Counted from the stretch's first letter, positions 11,087 to 24,431 are shown. The stretch: DNA of 64,000 nt from Epichloe hybrida (GCA_019022495.1 JAFEKR010000027.1:781501-845500); one strand, 5' to 3'. Numbers and translations are program-made. Notes: generated by a model not told the origin, from the sequence alone.

Positions 11087-12743
11087 ATGGCCGACTCGGG
11101 CGATGACTTGGGACAGCTGTCCCAAACGCAGCAGGAAACTCTTCAGGAGTACGTCCAAGTCACCAACCAGGAGGTCCAAGAGGCCATTCCTCTGTTGCAG
11201 GGATCGCAATGGAATATTTCGGTAAGGACGAGACATGTAGACTTTTCGTGCCTGTCTCGCACCGTCTTCACTGGATGGGTGGTGTCGAGAACGTCGTGGC
11301 TAACGTCATCAACAGATTGCCATTGCAAAATTCTTCGACGGCGAAGGGCCTGATCCCGTGGCCGAAGCCATGGCCGAACAAAACATTCCCCGGACGGCAG
11401 CAAGACACGAGAACCTACAAGAAAGCTTACTTTCCGCCGAGGGCTTCACCTCGAGACCAGATAGGCGAGATCGAACCGATCCGGCTCCCAGGATCGTTCT
11501 GCAAGCACCCGTCACACATCCATCTCCGTGGCAGATGGGACTACTTCTGGCCCCCTTGGACTGGACTTTGCGAGCAGTGTCGACAATATATCAAACATTC
11601 TGTTACATGCCATCAATCTTGTTGCCCGCATCCATTCGACCACGAGTAGATGCTAGCTGGCAATATTTAGTGTATAGGGACACGAATGGTCGCCGAATGC
11701 TCATGCCTCGGGACACTGCAGCCCGCTTCAGGCGAGAATTCGACGAAGAGTATGGGGCGAACGAACTTCCATTCTTTGAGGGCGGCATGGCGCAGGCCCA
11801 TGATTTGGCTAAGAACAAGCTCAAGTTTCTTCTCGTCATCCTCTTGTCACCGGAGCATGATGACACGACATCTTTCGTTCGAGACACATTGCTATCACAA
11901 GATGTGGTGGACTTTATCCAGGATCCCACGAACAACATTGTACTTTGGGGAGGGAATGTTCTGGACTCAGAAGCGTATCAGGTGGCCATGGAATACGCAT
12001 GCACCAAATTTCCTTTCTCCGCTCTGATCTGTCTAACCCCCAAGGAAGGCAGTACCCGCATGGGAATAGTTAAGCGCCTCGTCGGTCCCATGCCTGCGTC
12101 AACATACCTCTCGAAACTCCGAACCTCGATTGAAAAGTACGGTCCCGACCTGGACGGCGTGCGAGCGGAGCGGAGCGCTCAAGAAGTGGCTAGGAGCCTA
12201 CGAAACGAACAAGATTCTGCATATGAGCGATCTTTGGCCATCGATAGGGAACGAGCTCGTCAAAAGAAGGAAGCAGCAGCCTTTTCCGAGGCAGCGGTAT
12301 TATTAGACAAGCAGCGCCGGCAATGGAAAATCTGGCGAGCCACCAAGATTTTGCCGGAGCCACCAAGCAGTGACACGAATGTGGTGCGCGTGGCTCTGAA
12401 AATGCCCGACGAATTCGCAGCGGCAGGTCGAGTCATCCGAACGTTTCCACCGGACGCGCCACTGGAAGAGTTATATGCCTTTGTGGAGTGCTACGATAGG
12501 CTACAGGAGCTGGGGGATGATGACAGTGCCGAGGGGGCTTCCGCAGCGGCGGTAGAAGCGCCAGCAGGATATGAGCACAAGTACGGGTTCCGGATATCTT
12601 CAACGCTGCCACGCTTTGTTTACGAGCCTAGTGCTACAGCCACAATGGGAGAGCAGATCGGGAAATCCGGCAACCTCATTGTCGAGCAGATATCGCCGGA
12701 CCTGGAGGAGGAAGAAGACGACGATGATTGGCCTGACGCGTAG
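11087..12743 (+). CDS. UBX2: UBX-domain protein of the Ubx2/Ucp10/FAF2 family (ER-associated degradation)
   Basis: This is predicted to be an ER or lipid-droplet membrane adaptor that brings the Cdc48/p97 ATPase to ubiquitinated clients. The exons 11087-11221 and 11316-12743 (94-nt intron) give 520 residues. An N-terminal UBA-like segment (LSQTQQETLQEYVQVT, residues about 10-50) is followed by a hydrophobic hairpin at about 119-149 (WQMGLLLAPLDWTLRAVSTI and the following segment), the expected membrane insertion. A UAS thioredoxin-like domain comes next (FLLVILLSPEHDDTTSFVRD, NIVLWGGNVLDSEAYQVA). After it is a charged coiled coil (AIDRERARQKKEAAAF) and a C-terminal UBX fold (VVRVALKMPDEF, then YGFRISSTLPRFVYEP). 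The acidic tail is EEEEDDDDWPDA. The ATG at 11087 precedes the UBA region. The family is clear; exact orthology (Ubx2 or Ucp10) is inferred. Confidence 0.9.
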
Positions 12744-13559
12744 GAGGAAGATTGGCGATGATTAGAGCACGTCTGTACGGAATTCTTGTGCGCGGTACGT
12801 ACAGACAAGACAGTACTGTACAGTACAAAAAAAAACACAAACCAAGCTGCTTAAACCACAAAGCTACTAATTAATAGCTAGCGAATTAAAGCTTGATTAG
12901 CGCATTATAAATTGAAAACAATCGTTGATTGATTGGCGAAATTTGGAACAATGATGTAGAGCAAATGGGTGATGCGTCAAGCTCACCATCATCCGCTCCT
13001 GTTTAGCAGAGGGTGTCAAAGTCGGCAGGACAATCGCGCTCCTAAAAAAAAAAAAAAAAAAAAAAAAAAAAGATGGCGACAGGACAGAGGATTAGACAGG
13101 TGCGCAGCCAATCAAAATCGCAGTTCGTTCATCGATCTCGGATTACTCCGTACGGATTAATTTGTGACTTAATTAAACCGGAAATGCTATCCAGGGGCAG
13201 ACAGAGGCCCACCAATGACCATCCCATCTCATGCCAAGAGTCCCCAGCGAGTCATTGGCCGTTATTGGCTGCCTTGTCGCTACCTGGTCTAGTTCCAGCT
13301 GAGCCTCGAAGTCGACTTCAAAGTGCGGCAGAAGTCCGCGAGTCCGCGACTCCCGACTGCTACCATGTTTTCTTCCTCGTCAGGATACCTTGATCTTTCC
13401 TTCCCGGGTGCCGGCGCGCACGTCGTTTTTTTCTCGTCACCAAAGTCGCCAAGCTGTCCCGACTTCTCTACCCACCCGCCGCCCACCGACTTGCCACTTC
13501 CGCGCCTGCGCCTGCAATCACTCGCACTCGCGTGATCGAGACACCCCCGTACCGTACGC
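12744..13559. other. Intergenic UBX gene to LSB5
   Basis: About 0.8 kb between two plus-strand genes, containing a 28-nt A run (13044-13071). It holds the UBX-gene 3' region and the LSB5 promoter; no gene is seen. Confidence 0.6.
13044..13071. repeat. Poly(A)/(T) tract
   Basis: Run of 28 A in the upstream region of LSB5. It could be a nucleosome-depleting dA:dT tract or a retroposition scar. Confidence 0.95.
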
Positions 13560-15463
13560 ATGATGAAGTCCATGAAGAGCCTCAGCATGCACAAGATGCT
13601 GGGGAGCATCAGGAAAAAGGCTGGAGGTATGTCGTGAACCCCCCCCCCCCCCCCCTCTTCCCTCCAGCGCAAGAGTCCGATCCACCTCCTCGCCCGAGCT
13701 TGCCGTCGGCACGGCCACCCAGGCAGCTTTACACGACTTGGCGACTTGATGAGTTTGTTTCTCTCGTCTACAGAAGCGAACCACAAAAAGAAAGGGCATG
13801 ATCTAATGGCTGATACTGCTCTAGGAACCTCGAGCATGCCGCCAGCGTCAGCCGCGAACCCGGCCGAGAATCCAGAGATGACGGCTCATAACAGTGTGGT
13901 AAGCACAAGCTGAAGTATCGAATTGCAAGGGCTCCAGCCTCGAAACTAACGAATCCTCTGTGTTTAGAAAGCCTTTTGCGAGTCTGGTGGCAACTCAAAG
14001 GTATGTCGACGAGACACGAACTTTGCGCTTCAACGCTTCTCCCGCAGCGCCAAATGGAGACGCAAACAGCTGACCGAGTCCGTGGTTTCAGTCCGACGAG
14101 GTTCTCTTTCTCCCTCCGATTGTCGATGCGGCAGAGTCATGCCCAGCTGCTGCCGCCGAATGCGCTCGAATCATCCGCAAGTTTCTCAGCAAAGACTACA
14201 GTTCGAGACCATCATGGCAGTACAATGCCATCATGCTTGTCAGAATCTTAACGGACAACCCCGGCGAGACCTTTACGAGAAATCTAGATGAAAGGTTTGT
14301 CGACACAATCCGGGCATTGCTGAAGAATGTCAAGGATCGAAGTGTGTGGCAGCTACTGATGGAGACGTTGGATGACTTCGAATACACAAGAATGAATGAT
14401 CAGAATCTGGCGCCGTTGGTGTTGATGTGGAAGAAGGAAAAAGAAGCCGCCATCAAGAAGCACGGTGTAGGTCTCATTTCGTCCATGTTGCCGTCCTTGA
14501 TTCCTCCTGGGCATCAGGCATCTCGTACTGACCACCACCTAACAGGCCAAGGGGCCACAGCCACCGATTCCGCCTAGGCCTACCATGTTCATGGGCCCTC
14601 CGCAGCTCAACGGGCATTCCCAAAACTACTTTGCCAAGTCGCATTCCAACAATCGTCTGCCGGGTCCCGTCGAATTAGCTTCGAGGCTGGAGGAAGCGCG
14701 CACGTCAGCCAAACTCCTGGAGCAGGTTGTCATGAATACCCCGCCGGGCGAGATGTTGCAAAATGAGCTCATCAGGGAATTTGCCGACCGATGCTTGAGC
14801 GCGTCTCGAAGTTTGCAAGGTTACATGGTATCAGAGAATCCCCCGCCAGACAACGATACGATGGAGAGCTTGATTGACACAAACGAGCAACTCCAAACGG
14901 CCTTGAACCAGCACAAACGTGCCGCGTTGAATGCTCGGAAGCAGTTGGGACTCGGTAGTGGGCGGGGCTCCAACGAAGACTCGCCGGCGATCCAGTCAGA
15001 ACACTCGGACAATGATAATGAACAGCGGCCAAGTGGCGCTGCCCACTCCGAGACGATGGCTGGTGCAATAGGCACCGGCGTCCTCGGCGGCGGCAAAGGG
15101 AAGCAGACGGAATCGTACGAGCCCACAGGGAGCAACGGAGTAGTTGCTGGATCCAGCTCGCGGCAGTCCCCGAAAAATGAGACGCTGGAAGACCCTTTTG
15201 CCGATCCAGAGCTCAACAAGACAGCCGCCTATTCCGCCGCGACTTTCCAACCCGAATTTGCTCACGAGCCGTTCCGCCCAGGCTTTGGCGGTCCTCAGCC
15301 GGGTGGAGGCACTTGGTCGAGAAACGGCCTCGGCAATTCAAGCTCCTCCCACAACGGGCCGGGCAATCTGCAGACGCCCCACGACGGGCTTCGGAATGCC
15401 CCCGACGACGATGACATGTATGAACCTAGGCCGAAAGGCAAGGGTCTTGTTCACAGGGAATGA
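13560..15463 (+). CDS. LSB5: VHS/GAT-domain actin-endocytosis adaptor Lsb5
   Basis: This resembles yeast Lsb5, which binds Las17 (WASP), ubiquitin and Arf-type partners and links endosomal sorting to cortical actin. Five exons (13560-13626, 13825-13898, 13968-14000, 14092-14466, 14546-15463) give 488 residues with closing phases. The N-terminus MMKSMKSLSMHKMLGSIRKK is a typical basic leader. A VHS-like helical domain follows (DEVLFLPPIVDAAESCPAAA, FVDTIRALLKN, ending APLVLMWKKEKEAAIKKHG). After a proline linker (KGPQPPIPPRP), a GAT-type three-helix region is visible (ARTSAKLLEQVVMNTPPGEM, LIDTNEQLQTALNQHKRAAL). The C-terminus is Gly/Ser/Asn-rich and low in complexity. Two adjacent ATGs (13560 and 13563) are possible starts. 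Intron 1 contains a 17-nt C run. Confidence 0.9.
13639..13655. repeat. Poly(C) tract inside LSB5 intron 1
   Basis: Seventeen consecutive C shortly after the 5' splice site GTATGTC of the first LSB5 intron. Confidence 0.95.
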
Positions 15464-15860
15464 GCTAGGCCAATTCTGGTCCCAAACGTTGGTCGTATAC
15501 AGTGATGCTACGACAATCCATCTGGGCTATTTCCACATTGGAAGGGGACGGGCGTTTTGCCATCCTATCCGGGAGAGAGCTGGTCAGTATTTGGTGTGAA
15601 GGCGATGGAGTTGCTGACTTGGCCGACTATTCATTCAACAGCAGCATATCGCATGCGGAGTATCAGTTTCCATTTCCATCCAAGTCTTGCTTCTCCTGAC
15701 ACAGTACAATGAATTCCCTATTTATTTTTGTCATCTTCCCAACCTTCTCCCGTCTTGCCATTTCTTCTTACAACAGTTGGAATCGAGACGGCATCGCGGC
15801 TATGTAACAATCGACAAAGATGTATCAGCAACAAAGCGATGAAGAGCTTGCCAGGTTATA

Positions 15861-15906
15861 CATGGCGTGTTTTACATGGCGTGTTTTACATGGCGTGTTT
15901 TACATG
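15861..15906. repeat. 14-bp tandem repeat, about three units
   Basis: The unit CATGGCGTGTTTTA is repeated three times and followed by CATG. Confidence 0.95.
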
Positions 15907-16431
15907 ATTGTGCTTGGTTTTGGGCCATGGGCCATGGTAGCGATTAGGCATGCACGCAACAAGGCGAAAAAAAAAAAAAAAGATTCGTATACCTATTCAT
16001 TCATGTTCTTGGCAAATGATATAACTATGGAGCCCCGTGCAACAGGTCGTTGGTGCGTGAGGATCGTACATATATTTTGCGCGATGCACAGTGGTGGTTA
16101 GGGCCTGCGATGTAAACGATAATGTCTTTCTTTGTTGGTGGGCGGATGGATCTTGAACCGGGGGGAAGGGGGGCCATTAGGGTATTAGGGAAGATGCCTT
16201 CGGAAGGGCGGAAGGTCGGAAGGTCGGAAGGTGTCAGAACGGATAAATGTGGGGACGCCAGGGATTCCAGCTCCGCAGAATATGAGCGCACAGATTACCG
16301 ATTGGCCAGCCGGGGTATTGGGATTTCCGCTTTCGGATGGTCTTGCGAATCGCCGATCCGGCCATTTCAGAAGCCTTTGTCGAGGTGTCGAGTTTGCCGG
16401 GGCTGATTGGATTCCCGTCTGCTGCAAAACA

Positions 16432-16464
16432 CCGCCCGCCCGCCCGCCCGCCCGCCCGCCCGGC
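16432..16464. repeat. (CCCG)n microsatellite
   Basis: About eight CCCG units in tandem. Confidence 0.95.
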
Positions 16465-19351
16465 CCCGATTGCTGGTTGTGTCTGGGGAACCGGGGTGCA
16501 GCCCGTCTCACAATGGGAGGGTTCCATCGACTGTACCATTGACTATTGTTTGCTCAATTCTATCTGGTGACGGAATTGTTCCCGATCAGGAGACAACTGC
16601 AATGGTGGTCTTGTCACTGGCAATGGTGGGCAACGGCTTTTCCCCATGAATGCCTTGTTTCCAATCCATGAATCGAGCTGGTGAGAGGGGAATGGCAGCC
16701 GACAGAGAAAGTCAGTTGTCGTGTGGGAGTCATGCTTCTGCGAGGGCTCAAGCGCCCTTTTTTCATTTTCTAATACAGGACTTTCTGTTCTTGGTGTTCC
16801 CGCGGCAACATACAACGTTAACCAAAAGACAGCCCCCAACTCTGTACAAAGAGACGCTCTCTTATAGTGACCGTTCGAAGACCAGCTTCTTTCTATACCT
16901 GACTGATACCCTGACACAGAGCACGTGAGGAAGTTCAGTATAATTCCCAACACCCACCACGCGCCTGACAGTTCAAGCACGTCGTAGACGCCTTTACGAC
17001 TATGGGTTCCCTATGAGTCACTGCCCATGACGGGACTGTAGACGGCACCAGACACTGGGACTTGTTCGACGAATCCGAACCGTCGTTGGCTCTCGTGTCC
17101 GTCCCAGTCTACGAGTTTGTTGCTCCATTTCTCTGCGTTGGGAACATAAGTCTTGTAGCTCCGTCCGCCTTTCTCTCCTCGTTTCTTTCAAGGATCAGAG
17201 ATTCCAGCTGACTACGCTGCAACTTACACGAGGAAGAAAAAAAGGATGAAGAACGAGGCCACGCATGACAAAGTATCTAGGCAAGATTCCATGACTTACC
17301 GCTGGCTTGCAGTTTTCTTTCCTTTCGAAGTGCCTCCTCTCGAAAGCGTCATCCCGGACATGCCTTTTTTGTCCGAGCGGAAACGGCCTTTTCCCCCCAG
17401 AACCGGGCTCGGGCTCGAGGTGGCAACGCGGCTCGGACCTTGCAAATTGGGAATTTGGAAGTCGAACCGAGTGACGTCTCCTCTCTTTGGCCGTTTTCAG
17501 CCCCCCCCTTACATGACTCCCCTACGACCAATGAATCAATGAATACTAGATACGAAAACAAGAAGAAGAGGAGTAAAATAAATAATAAAAACACCCCCCT
17601 TCCCCTCGGGGGGCCTCTCCCGGAAATGGAAAAAAACGTCTCCTAAAGCGTCCGTCCAACATTCCAGTCATCCACCATATTCCCACCCCCCCCTTTACTT
17701 CCCCCAGAAGACCTCGGAAGGATTTCATAAAAACGTGCTCTGTAGATCGACGGAGGCAAACGACAAGGCTAGACACGAAACCCAGTTGATCGGGTCACCC
17801 CGGCTTCACGACTCTGATTCAACTCCCCCCCCCGCCCGGCCTCCTTGGCTAACTTTTGAGGCTGAGCCGCGAGGCTAAACTGCGTCGTGGCGCTCATCAC
17901 GAGACCCCCCTTCGACCTCGACTCGTCTGGTTTTCTCATGTACAAGAGACATGTTATTCAATGAGACCGGGTGTGTTTCTAGCACGAGCCCGAGCCGTCA
18001 ATGGCATCAACTTGGTCCTCTTTTTTTCCCCCATCCACCCCCGTTGAATTCTCAAGGGAAGGAGGCAACAAACTTCGAGGGAGGAAACGGTGTTGCCTAC
18101 CTACCACATGACCTCCCCCCCCCCCCCTCCCAAAAGAAGCGTACACACGTACCTGCGTCATGCACAAATCGCAATGCTACTGCAGGAACAAAGCAACCCC
18201 CCTCTTCGGTCCGTAGAGGCATCTGAGAAGTTGCTCGTCGACAAGTGAGACACGACGGTTGCAATATACGAACACATCTGCCCTCTATTCCGTCTGCAAC
18301 AAAACTTGTTTGCGGTCGATCAAAGGCCACGCCACCACCTCCCAGAACAAAACAAGGCCTCGCTATCAAGCCCGTGTTTTCCTCGTGAAAGAAACAACTC
18401 ACGGAGACATGGCCCCTCCTGAACTCCGGGACCAGAGGAAACATGGCCGGAAACAGAATAGACCAAAGCCATTGCCTCCTTCGCCCATGCTCATTCTTAC
18501 ACCCCCCCCCCCCCATTGTCACGACCATCCATCCCAAGTCGAAACCTTGCCGCCTCCAACCCCTCCTTTTCCCAATGTCATGGAAACGGAAGAAGTGATA
18601 GTACCCCCGTCTTTGCATTCCGCGTATGCTACGCAAGTAAGTGGGCTGGACTCCTCAGAAACCAATTCCCAGCCAGCGGGCGGGAGCTAAAAAGGCCCGT
18701 CGCGCAAAAAAATACCTCGCAGCACCCAGCATCATGGCACCGGAGCAGCGTAGCGCAGCCCAAACGGCAAACCACGGGGGCGACTTCCCTTCCCGGCGTA
18801 CACACAATGGAAAGTTGATGAAGCGGTCGAAGGGGGGATGGGATTGACTCGCGCGTCCGCTCGTGCTTGTCGAAAAAGGGTAATTTTGCGGCGGTACCAA
18901 CGCTTCAACTCCTCTCTTCTCGTCAACTCCAAACTCCCCTCATCCTTGACCAAAACCCCCCCCTTGTATCCCACACACCGCGCCGAGGAGGCTAGCATCC
19001 CATCGTCCCAGTCCGTCGGGTAGCGAGCGACCCCGTCATGACTCCTGTTCACATATAGCTTCCCCTGTGTACAATGGTAGCTCCCCCTTTCGGAGCCTGC
19101 TGCGTGTAGGGGGCCAGGGCCGGACGTGCGTTGTCGGCAAATTTCGTGCCAAAGCACAAGTCGACTGACGGGTTCCACTCAACAAGCCTTCTTTTTTGCC
19201 AGATCAAAGCCCCCCTCCCTTCCTTATTCACGCAATCCTGCCAAAGGGCCGCATCCATCCCGTGACGCCGGGACGAAACCCTCCCCACCCCTACGTATAC
19301 GTACCCTACGGGTGTTCCAAGCCCCAGTCCAATGGAAACGCCCACTGACGA

Positions 19352-19400
19352 TGTGTGTGTGTGTGTATGTGTGTCTGTGTGTGCGTGTGTGTCTGTGTGT
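19352..19400. repeat. Imperfect (GT)n microsatellite
   Basis: An alternating GT tract of about 49 bp, interrupted by single A or C bases. Confidence 0.95.
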
Positions 19401-20830
19401 GGGCTCCGCACCTTTCCGTGAGTGCCCACGAGTGCACGAGTGGGATGCGAACATGTCACTCCGGTCAGGGTCGTAATGCCCCTCCTGGCTTCGGCTGACT
19501 TGCCCGGCTTGCCCTTGATATCGTAGCTGCCGAGAGGGAATCGAGGCCGCGGTTGCTGCTACGGACAACTTCATCTCTGTTGAAGCCAAGTCATCAGAAT
19601 CAATCAGAAAAGAATGCCTCCAGCCCATGTGACATGTGACATGAGCAAGTTGCTTTTTATCAAAGAATGAATTAGCATTTTGTTTTGCCAGGGCGTAAAA
19701 TAGTATGCCCTGTTGGAAGACGGATGGTATCTACTGTCCACCCACGCGCCAAACACCAACACAACAAGCAGCAACCTGCGAATATCGCTCGCGCGAACAG
19801 GTGCTCCGACAGTCTGTAAACAAACATGAAGCCACCCTTTCAAGAAGAGAAGATGAGACGACAACCAAGACAGTATAGTCGAGCCCGTCGCGACCATACA
19901 AGTGAAAAATTCCACACTAGAAGCAAGTGAATAATCAATCGTATCATCAAAACCAAAACGTTTGGCGCCGCGAGGCATATCCGTCTTTGTAAACATTGGA
20001 AAAAAGTGCGACATTGTTGACAAAGACATGAGAAAACAGAAAAGTTGCAACAAAACGGCCAAGCCATTACAATGTACGCAGGAATACCAAAAAGCCGCCT
20101 CCCCAGAAGTCTGATCCGGATTTCCAGATCACAATAACCCAGAGTTCAAAAAGCCCCAAGTCGCCTTCTCCTTCACCCCATGCCAACCAAAGTCGGCGTT
20201 AGATGAGACACAAGCCTGACAGCATAGACTAAAAACGGGTGGGAGACCAAGCAGACAGTATAGAAGAGACAGATTTCCAATAAGGAGGGGGGGAATAAAG
20301 GGAAGAAGGGGGGGGGGGGGGGGATTGAAAAAAAAAAGGACCACAAATTGAAGATGAACAAAACCAGGTCCATCAAAATGCGCTACTTACTTGCGCAATC
20401 AAACGATTGGCGTTCAAGTAGCAGGTGTTTGTTGCCAAACCGAGAATTGTTCTAGTATGTGAGTCCGCCGCCTTTTTGTTTGTAGAACCATATCCCTAGG
20501 GTTTTATTCGCAAAATCATGTGTATTGTGAGCGTCCACAATTTTCTCGTCAACGAGTTGCAGGTGAGGATTAGTTCAAGGTTGGTCGATGGTAATCCCAG
20601 AAACATGCACACGGATGCATCAACTGTCCGGCAGTGTCAAGCGGCTTCTCCTCCCCCCCTTACTCGGTCATTCTTATTCTCGTGGTTCTTCGTAGAGTGG
20701 AGTCTGATCATCATCTCGCCGACACCGCCGTCAGGTGTCATGACAAGTGGGTTGGCGCACATCCAACTGCGCTGTTCCGTTCCCATGACAGATGGACTGT
20801 TTCGTACGACTTTATTTCGGGGCGGCGTTT

Positions 20831-22325
20831 TCAACGAGCGGTTTCTTGCCGTGAATTACTGGGAGGTGATCCCTTGACGTCTCGAGGTCTATTCAGTCGA
20901 TCAATCATGCCCTTGTCGATATCGCTCTTGTCAACGAGATTGCTGAGGCTCATGACAGAGGATGAGGCAGCTGGGCCGGGGCGCTGGGCTTGAGAGGGCG
21001 TTGAAGGTCCGCTGGAGCCATTTTGTCCTACCGGTGAGCGACCTCCAGCGACCGGGGGTCCGTGGCTCGTACTCGGAGGGGGTGGTTGGGCCAAGGTTTG
21101 ATTTCGAGGGCTATGCCTGGAAGCCGCACCTTGATATGGAACGTGCCCCATTCCACCAGGGCTGCCGTTGCTCGAGGCCTCAGCAGGTGATCTCCTTCGC
21201 GGGTCGTCGTCAGGTAAGTTGCTTCGGGGCGGAGGCAGACGGTATCCTTCTTCCTGCTCCTCGGGGGTTCTGCGGCGTCGGCGGCCTGCCACTTGGTCGT
21301 CTGCTCTCGGATCACCCCCATACGATGAGAAAGAGTCCGTGGGAGAGTGCATGGGTTGGTAATAGTTCGGCCCAGCGGCGCCCGCAGGCGGGGGACCGCC
21401 GCCATGAGGGAAGTGATGAGAAGCTGGAACGGTATTCGGGGCCAAAGGTTGTCCGTAAGCACCGAAAAGTTGAGTGCCGGGTGGAACGCCACCTGGTACG
21501 GCGGACACGGGAATAAAGGCCGTAGAGCTTGAAGAGGAAACTGGTTGAAAAATGCATTCTTGGTTCATGCGAGCGCAATTTTGGCATTTGCCCCCTGGCG
21601 CGCTCTGATAGCCGCTACATCGGATCTGGGGGGAAGGGGAAAAAATTGGTCAGAGACAAAAACACAAATGCAACAAAGTCATATCATGTTGGACATGGGA
21701 CGCAACCAACCTTTCGCTTTCTGCAATACCGGCAGGCAATCGAGGTTCGCTGGCGAGGAGCAGCCTGAGCCATCTGCTGTGGCGCATTGCCGGGCTGGCC
21801 ATAATCAGGTCCGTAGGCTCCGGGGTGAGGTCGCGGATAGCCATTGGGAGGAGGAGGAGGAGCTCCAGGTGGTCCGCGATAGAAATAAGCGTCCTGGCCA
21901 TAGCCGGCATCTGGAGGAGGAGGACCCCTCCTGTCGTCATAGTAAGGGCCACGGTGATCGGAATGAGGATACGCCGATGCTCTTGGATCCTGTTGAGGCT
22001 GCATTGGTGGCAGATAGGATCCCGGGGGCTGCTGGCCGCCAGAGGGCGAGGGATAGCCGTTTATGGTGTTTGGCGAGGCGTAGCGAGCGTCGTGGCCGTA
22101 GCCTCGGGCGCCGGGAGGGGGTGCAGGGGCACCGTAGCCGCCAGATCTGGCGTCGTGGATGGAAGGAAGGGTCACAGACGCAGCCATGCTGGCGCTGGCT
22201 TTGGAAGAATCCGACGATGCGCGCGGCTCGTCAGAGGGAGGGGGGTAATGGCGAGAAGTTTGGGATTGCTGGCCTTGGTTGAGATTTCGCTGAGGATGAT
22301 CCTGGTGGTGACGGTCGTCTGCCAT
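20831..22325 (-). CDS. Low-complexity Zn2Cys6 DNA-binding protein
   Basis: This is a putative nuclear transcription factor. The exons 22325-21711 and 21625-20831 give 469 residues. The 85-nt intron falls inside the zinc cluster, between CRYCRKRK and IRC. The cluster (about residues 195-228) is C-x2-C-x6-C-x10-C-x2-C-x6-C: CRYCRKRKIRC, GKCQNCARMNQEC. The N-terminal 190 residues are rich in Pro, Gly, Tyr and Gln. The region after the cluster begins with a Ser block (QPVSSSSSTAFIPVSAVP) and continues as Pro/Ser-rich disorder. No fungal_trans domain is present, unlike the regulator at 975-3920. The start is the ATG at 22325 (MADDRHHQDH); the frame further upstream has no ATG. It is isolated by more than 5 kb on either side. 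I do not recognise a named orthologue. Confidence 0.85.
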
Positions 22326-23685
22326 GCTACGCCCGTCCAAGGCTAAGGCTCAGACCTGGCCTCTTCTGTCGGTGCAGAAGAACCAAAAGGATGCTGGTGA
22401 GATTGCGCTGATCCTTGGGCCGTCGGCAGAAAGAGGACAAAGTCACGTCTCCAGCACGGGGCGGGTCTAATCAGCACCGGCCCGAATACCCGCCAATCCA
22501 ACCGCGAGGCGATATAACGCAGTCAATAGTATTTCCCACGCTTCTGCAGTCAGCAAGAATAAGCTGGCAACGGACCAGATGAGCCTCCTCCAACGAGACG
22601 AATGAAGCAGTAATAATGTCTGCGCGGAATTGAGTCCGTGAGAGGCGAGCCGACCGACTACTCAGAAGCGGCACGGACGAGTCCAAAGGGCTGGTTGACA
22701 ATGAGGGAGAGAGGAATTGGAAGAAGAAAAAGAAAAGGCGATTCCCACGAGGCGGCGCAATCGAATTGCTATAAGAGGAGGAGTCGAGGACCAGGTAAAA
22801 GTGGCGGGCGAGGCTGCAGAGTGACGTCGTAACAACAGAAATGCGAGAGTAAAAAAATACGTCGTTGCTCAGAGCGAGGGTCGGTCAATGAAAGAATCGA
22901 GCCAACGACAGAGATCGAAAGGGGGCAGCTTCGCTCTCTCCGAGAATAGCCGCGACAAGACCTAGGATGAGAAAAGGCGATTGCGATGCGAGGCAGAGGG
23001 GGGATGGTGTACGAGGTGTAGGAGGTGTAGGAGAGGAAGTTGGGCGTGCCGTGGTGCGGTTGCGGCGTGGAACGTAAGGCCGGGAGCGAGGCGAGGCAGC
23101 GCAAGTTGAGTCAAGGTGAAGAATGAAGGAAGGCAAGGCGCCTGGATGGATGGGATGGGATGGGGTCGGAGAAACGAAAAAAAAAAAAAAAAAGGCCAGA
23201 AGCAGGAGGCCGGAGGCAACAACAGTATGTCCAGTTGTTGATCCACTCGGCACTACAGCTGCCAAGTCATGAATGGGAGTGCCAGCCGGTCCGTCCGCCA
23301 GTTGGTTGTGTTCAGTCAAAGTCTGTGAAGCTGGCCGTCAGATCCAGTCGAGTGGACAGAGAGAGCCAGTATTCCGGTACTCTCTACGACAACAGATGGG
23401 AACTGGAGGACCGGGGGCGTGTGCGGTAGGCGGAGATGCCCCAGTGCCATGGCCAAGTGGGCCCATGACCAGCTGCGTCAGGCAGGGGGCGTGCATCTGA
23501 AAAGGGCCTGCTAGGGGGGGGGGTTGCATTAGCAGGCAGGTAGATGGGACAGAGGGCGGGAAGGGAGGAAGCGAAAGCGGGCGGACAGCGCATCATTGGC
23601 ACCGCGGACGGCAGGCAGGGCAGGCAGACAGGGCAGGCAGGGCAAGGACAAGGAGGGCCGAGCATGTATGGCCTGAGGCCTCAGG

Positions 23686-23718
23686 CGGCCTGGCCTGGCC
23701 TGGCCTGGCCTGGCCTGG
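23686..23718. repeat. (CCTGG)n microsatellite
   Basis: About six GGCCT/CCTGG pentamers in tandem. Confidence 0.95.
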
Positions 23719-23798
23719 CATTCGGTACGTATGCATGTCGCCTCTCGGGGAGGTACCTCCGAGCAAGTGCGTGCCTGCCTTGCGTTTGCTTGGTACAC

Positions 23799-23857
23799 AC
23801 ACAGCACCACACAGCACCACCACACAGCACCACCACACAGCACCACCACACAGCACC
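23799..23857. repeat. Minisatellite with CAGCACCAC core
   Basis: About five 10-12 bp units of the type ACACAGCACCAC in tandem. Confidence 0.95.
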
Positions 23858-24321
23858 AAGCAAGCGCCAGCAACAAGCACTAGCGAGCACAACACGAGCA
23901 CAGCAGACGGGACGCCGCCAAAGCAACGGAAGGGGTACAGAGACGGAATATGCCAGGCAGGCCACCACCAGGCCGCGCGCAGTGCAGTGCAAGTGCAGGC
24001 GTGGTGCATGCAGAATGTGTAGAATGCAGCACGTTCCGAGTACATAGAATGCATAAAAGGCAAAACAACGGCACCACCAAAACCCGCGGGGGGGGGTGCG
24101 CCAACCGCGAACGGAGCGCTCGCACGCACCCGCCCGGGCTGGCTTACCTGTCTGCCCTTACCACCACCCCTCCCCCCCCCCCCGGCCTGGCCCTCTGGAT
24201 TCACACCCACCCCGCTACGCCTGGCTCAGGGCATCGTGCCATGCCATGCGCTACAGTGCGCAGCTTTATTCTGCTTCCTGCCGCATTGTGCTCGATTATT
24301 ATGCCGTCAATCTTTTTTTCT

Positions 24322-24356
24322 GTCCGCCCGTCCGTCCGTCCGTCCGTCCATCCGTC
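24322..24356. repeat. (CCGT)n microsatellite
   Basis: About seven CCGT tetramers, slightly imperfect at both ends. Confidence 0.95.
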
Positions 24357-24431
24357 ACGGGCTCGCCTGTCACTACCGCAGGCTCCGAGGCTCAGGGCTA
24401 ATCGGCCGAACAGGGGAAGCTGCATTAGGCA

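Larger units (their letters stand above)
15464..20830. other. 5.4-kb gene-free stretch between convergent LSB5 and the Zn2Cys6 gene
   Basis: I see no gene. The open frames are short, overlap on both strands and translate simple-sequence DNA. It contains three 14-bp units (15861-15906), a CCCG repeat (16432-16464), a GT repeat (19352-19400) and many C runs (for example near 17822, 18113 and 18504). The base composition looks normal rather than RIPed, so this is not old transposon debris. A long 3' UTR or non-coding transcript is possible. Confidence 0.5.

Noticed and set aside
975..22325. A secondary-metabolite cluster organised around the two Zn2Cys6 regulators
   Set aside because: The genes between them are housekeeping (RIM2, LSM7, PAN3, UBX, LSB5). 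No synthase, P450 or transporter typical of such clusters is present.
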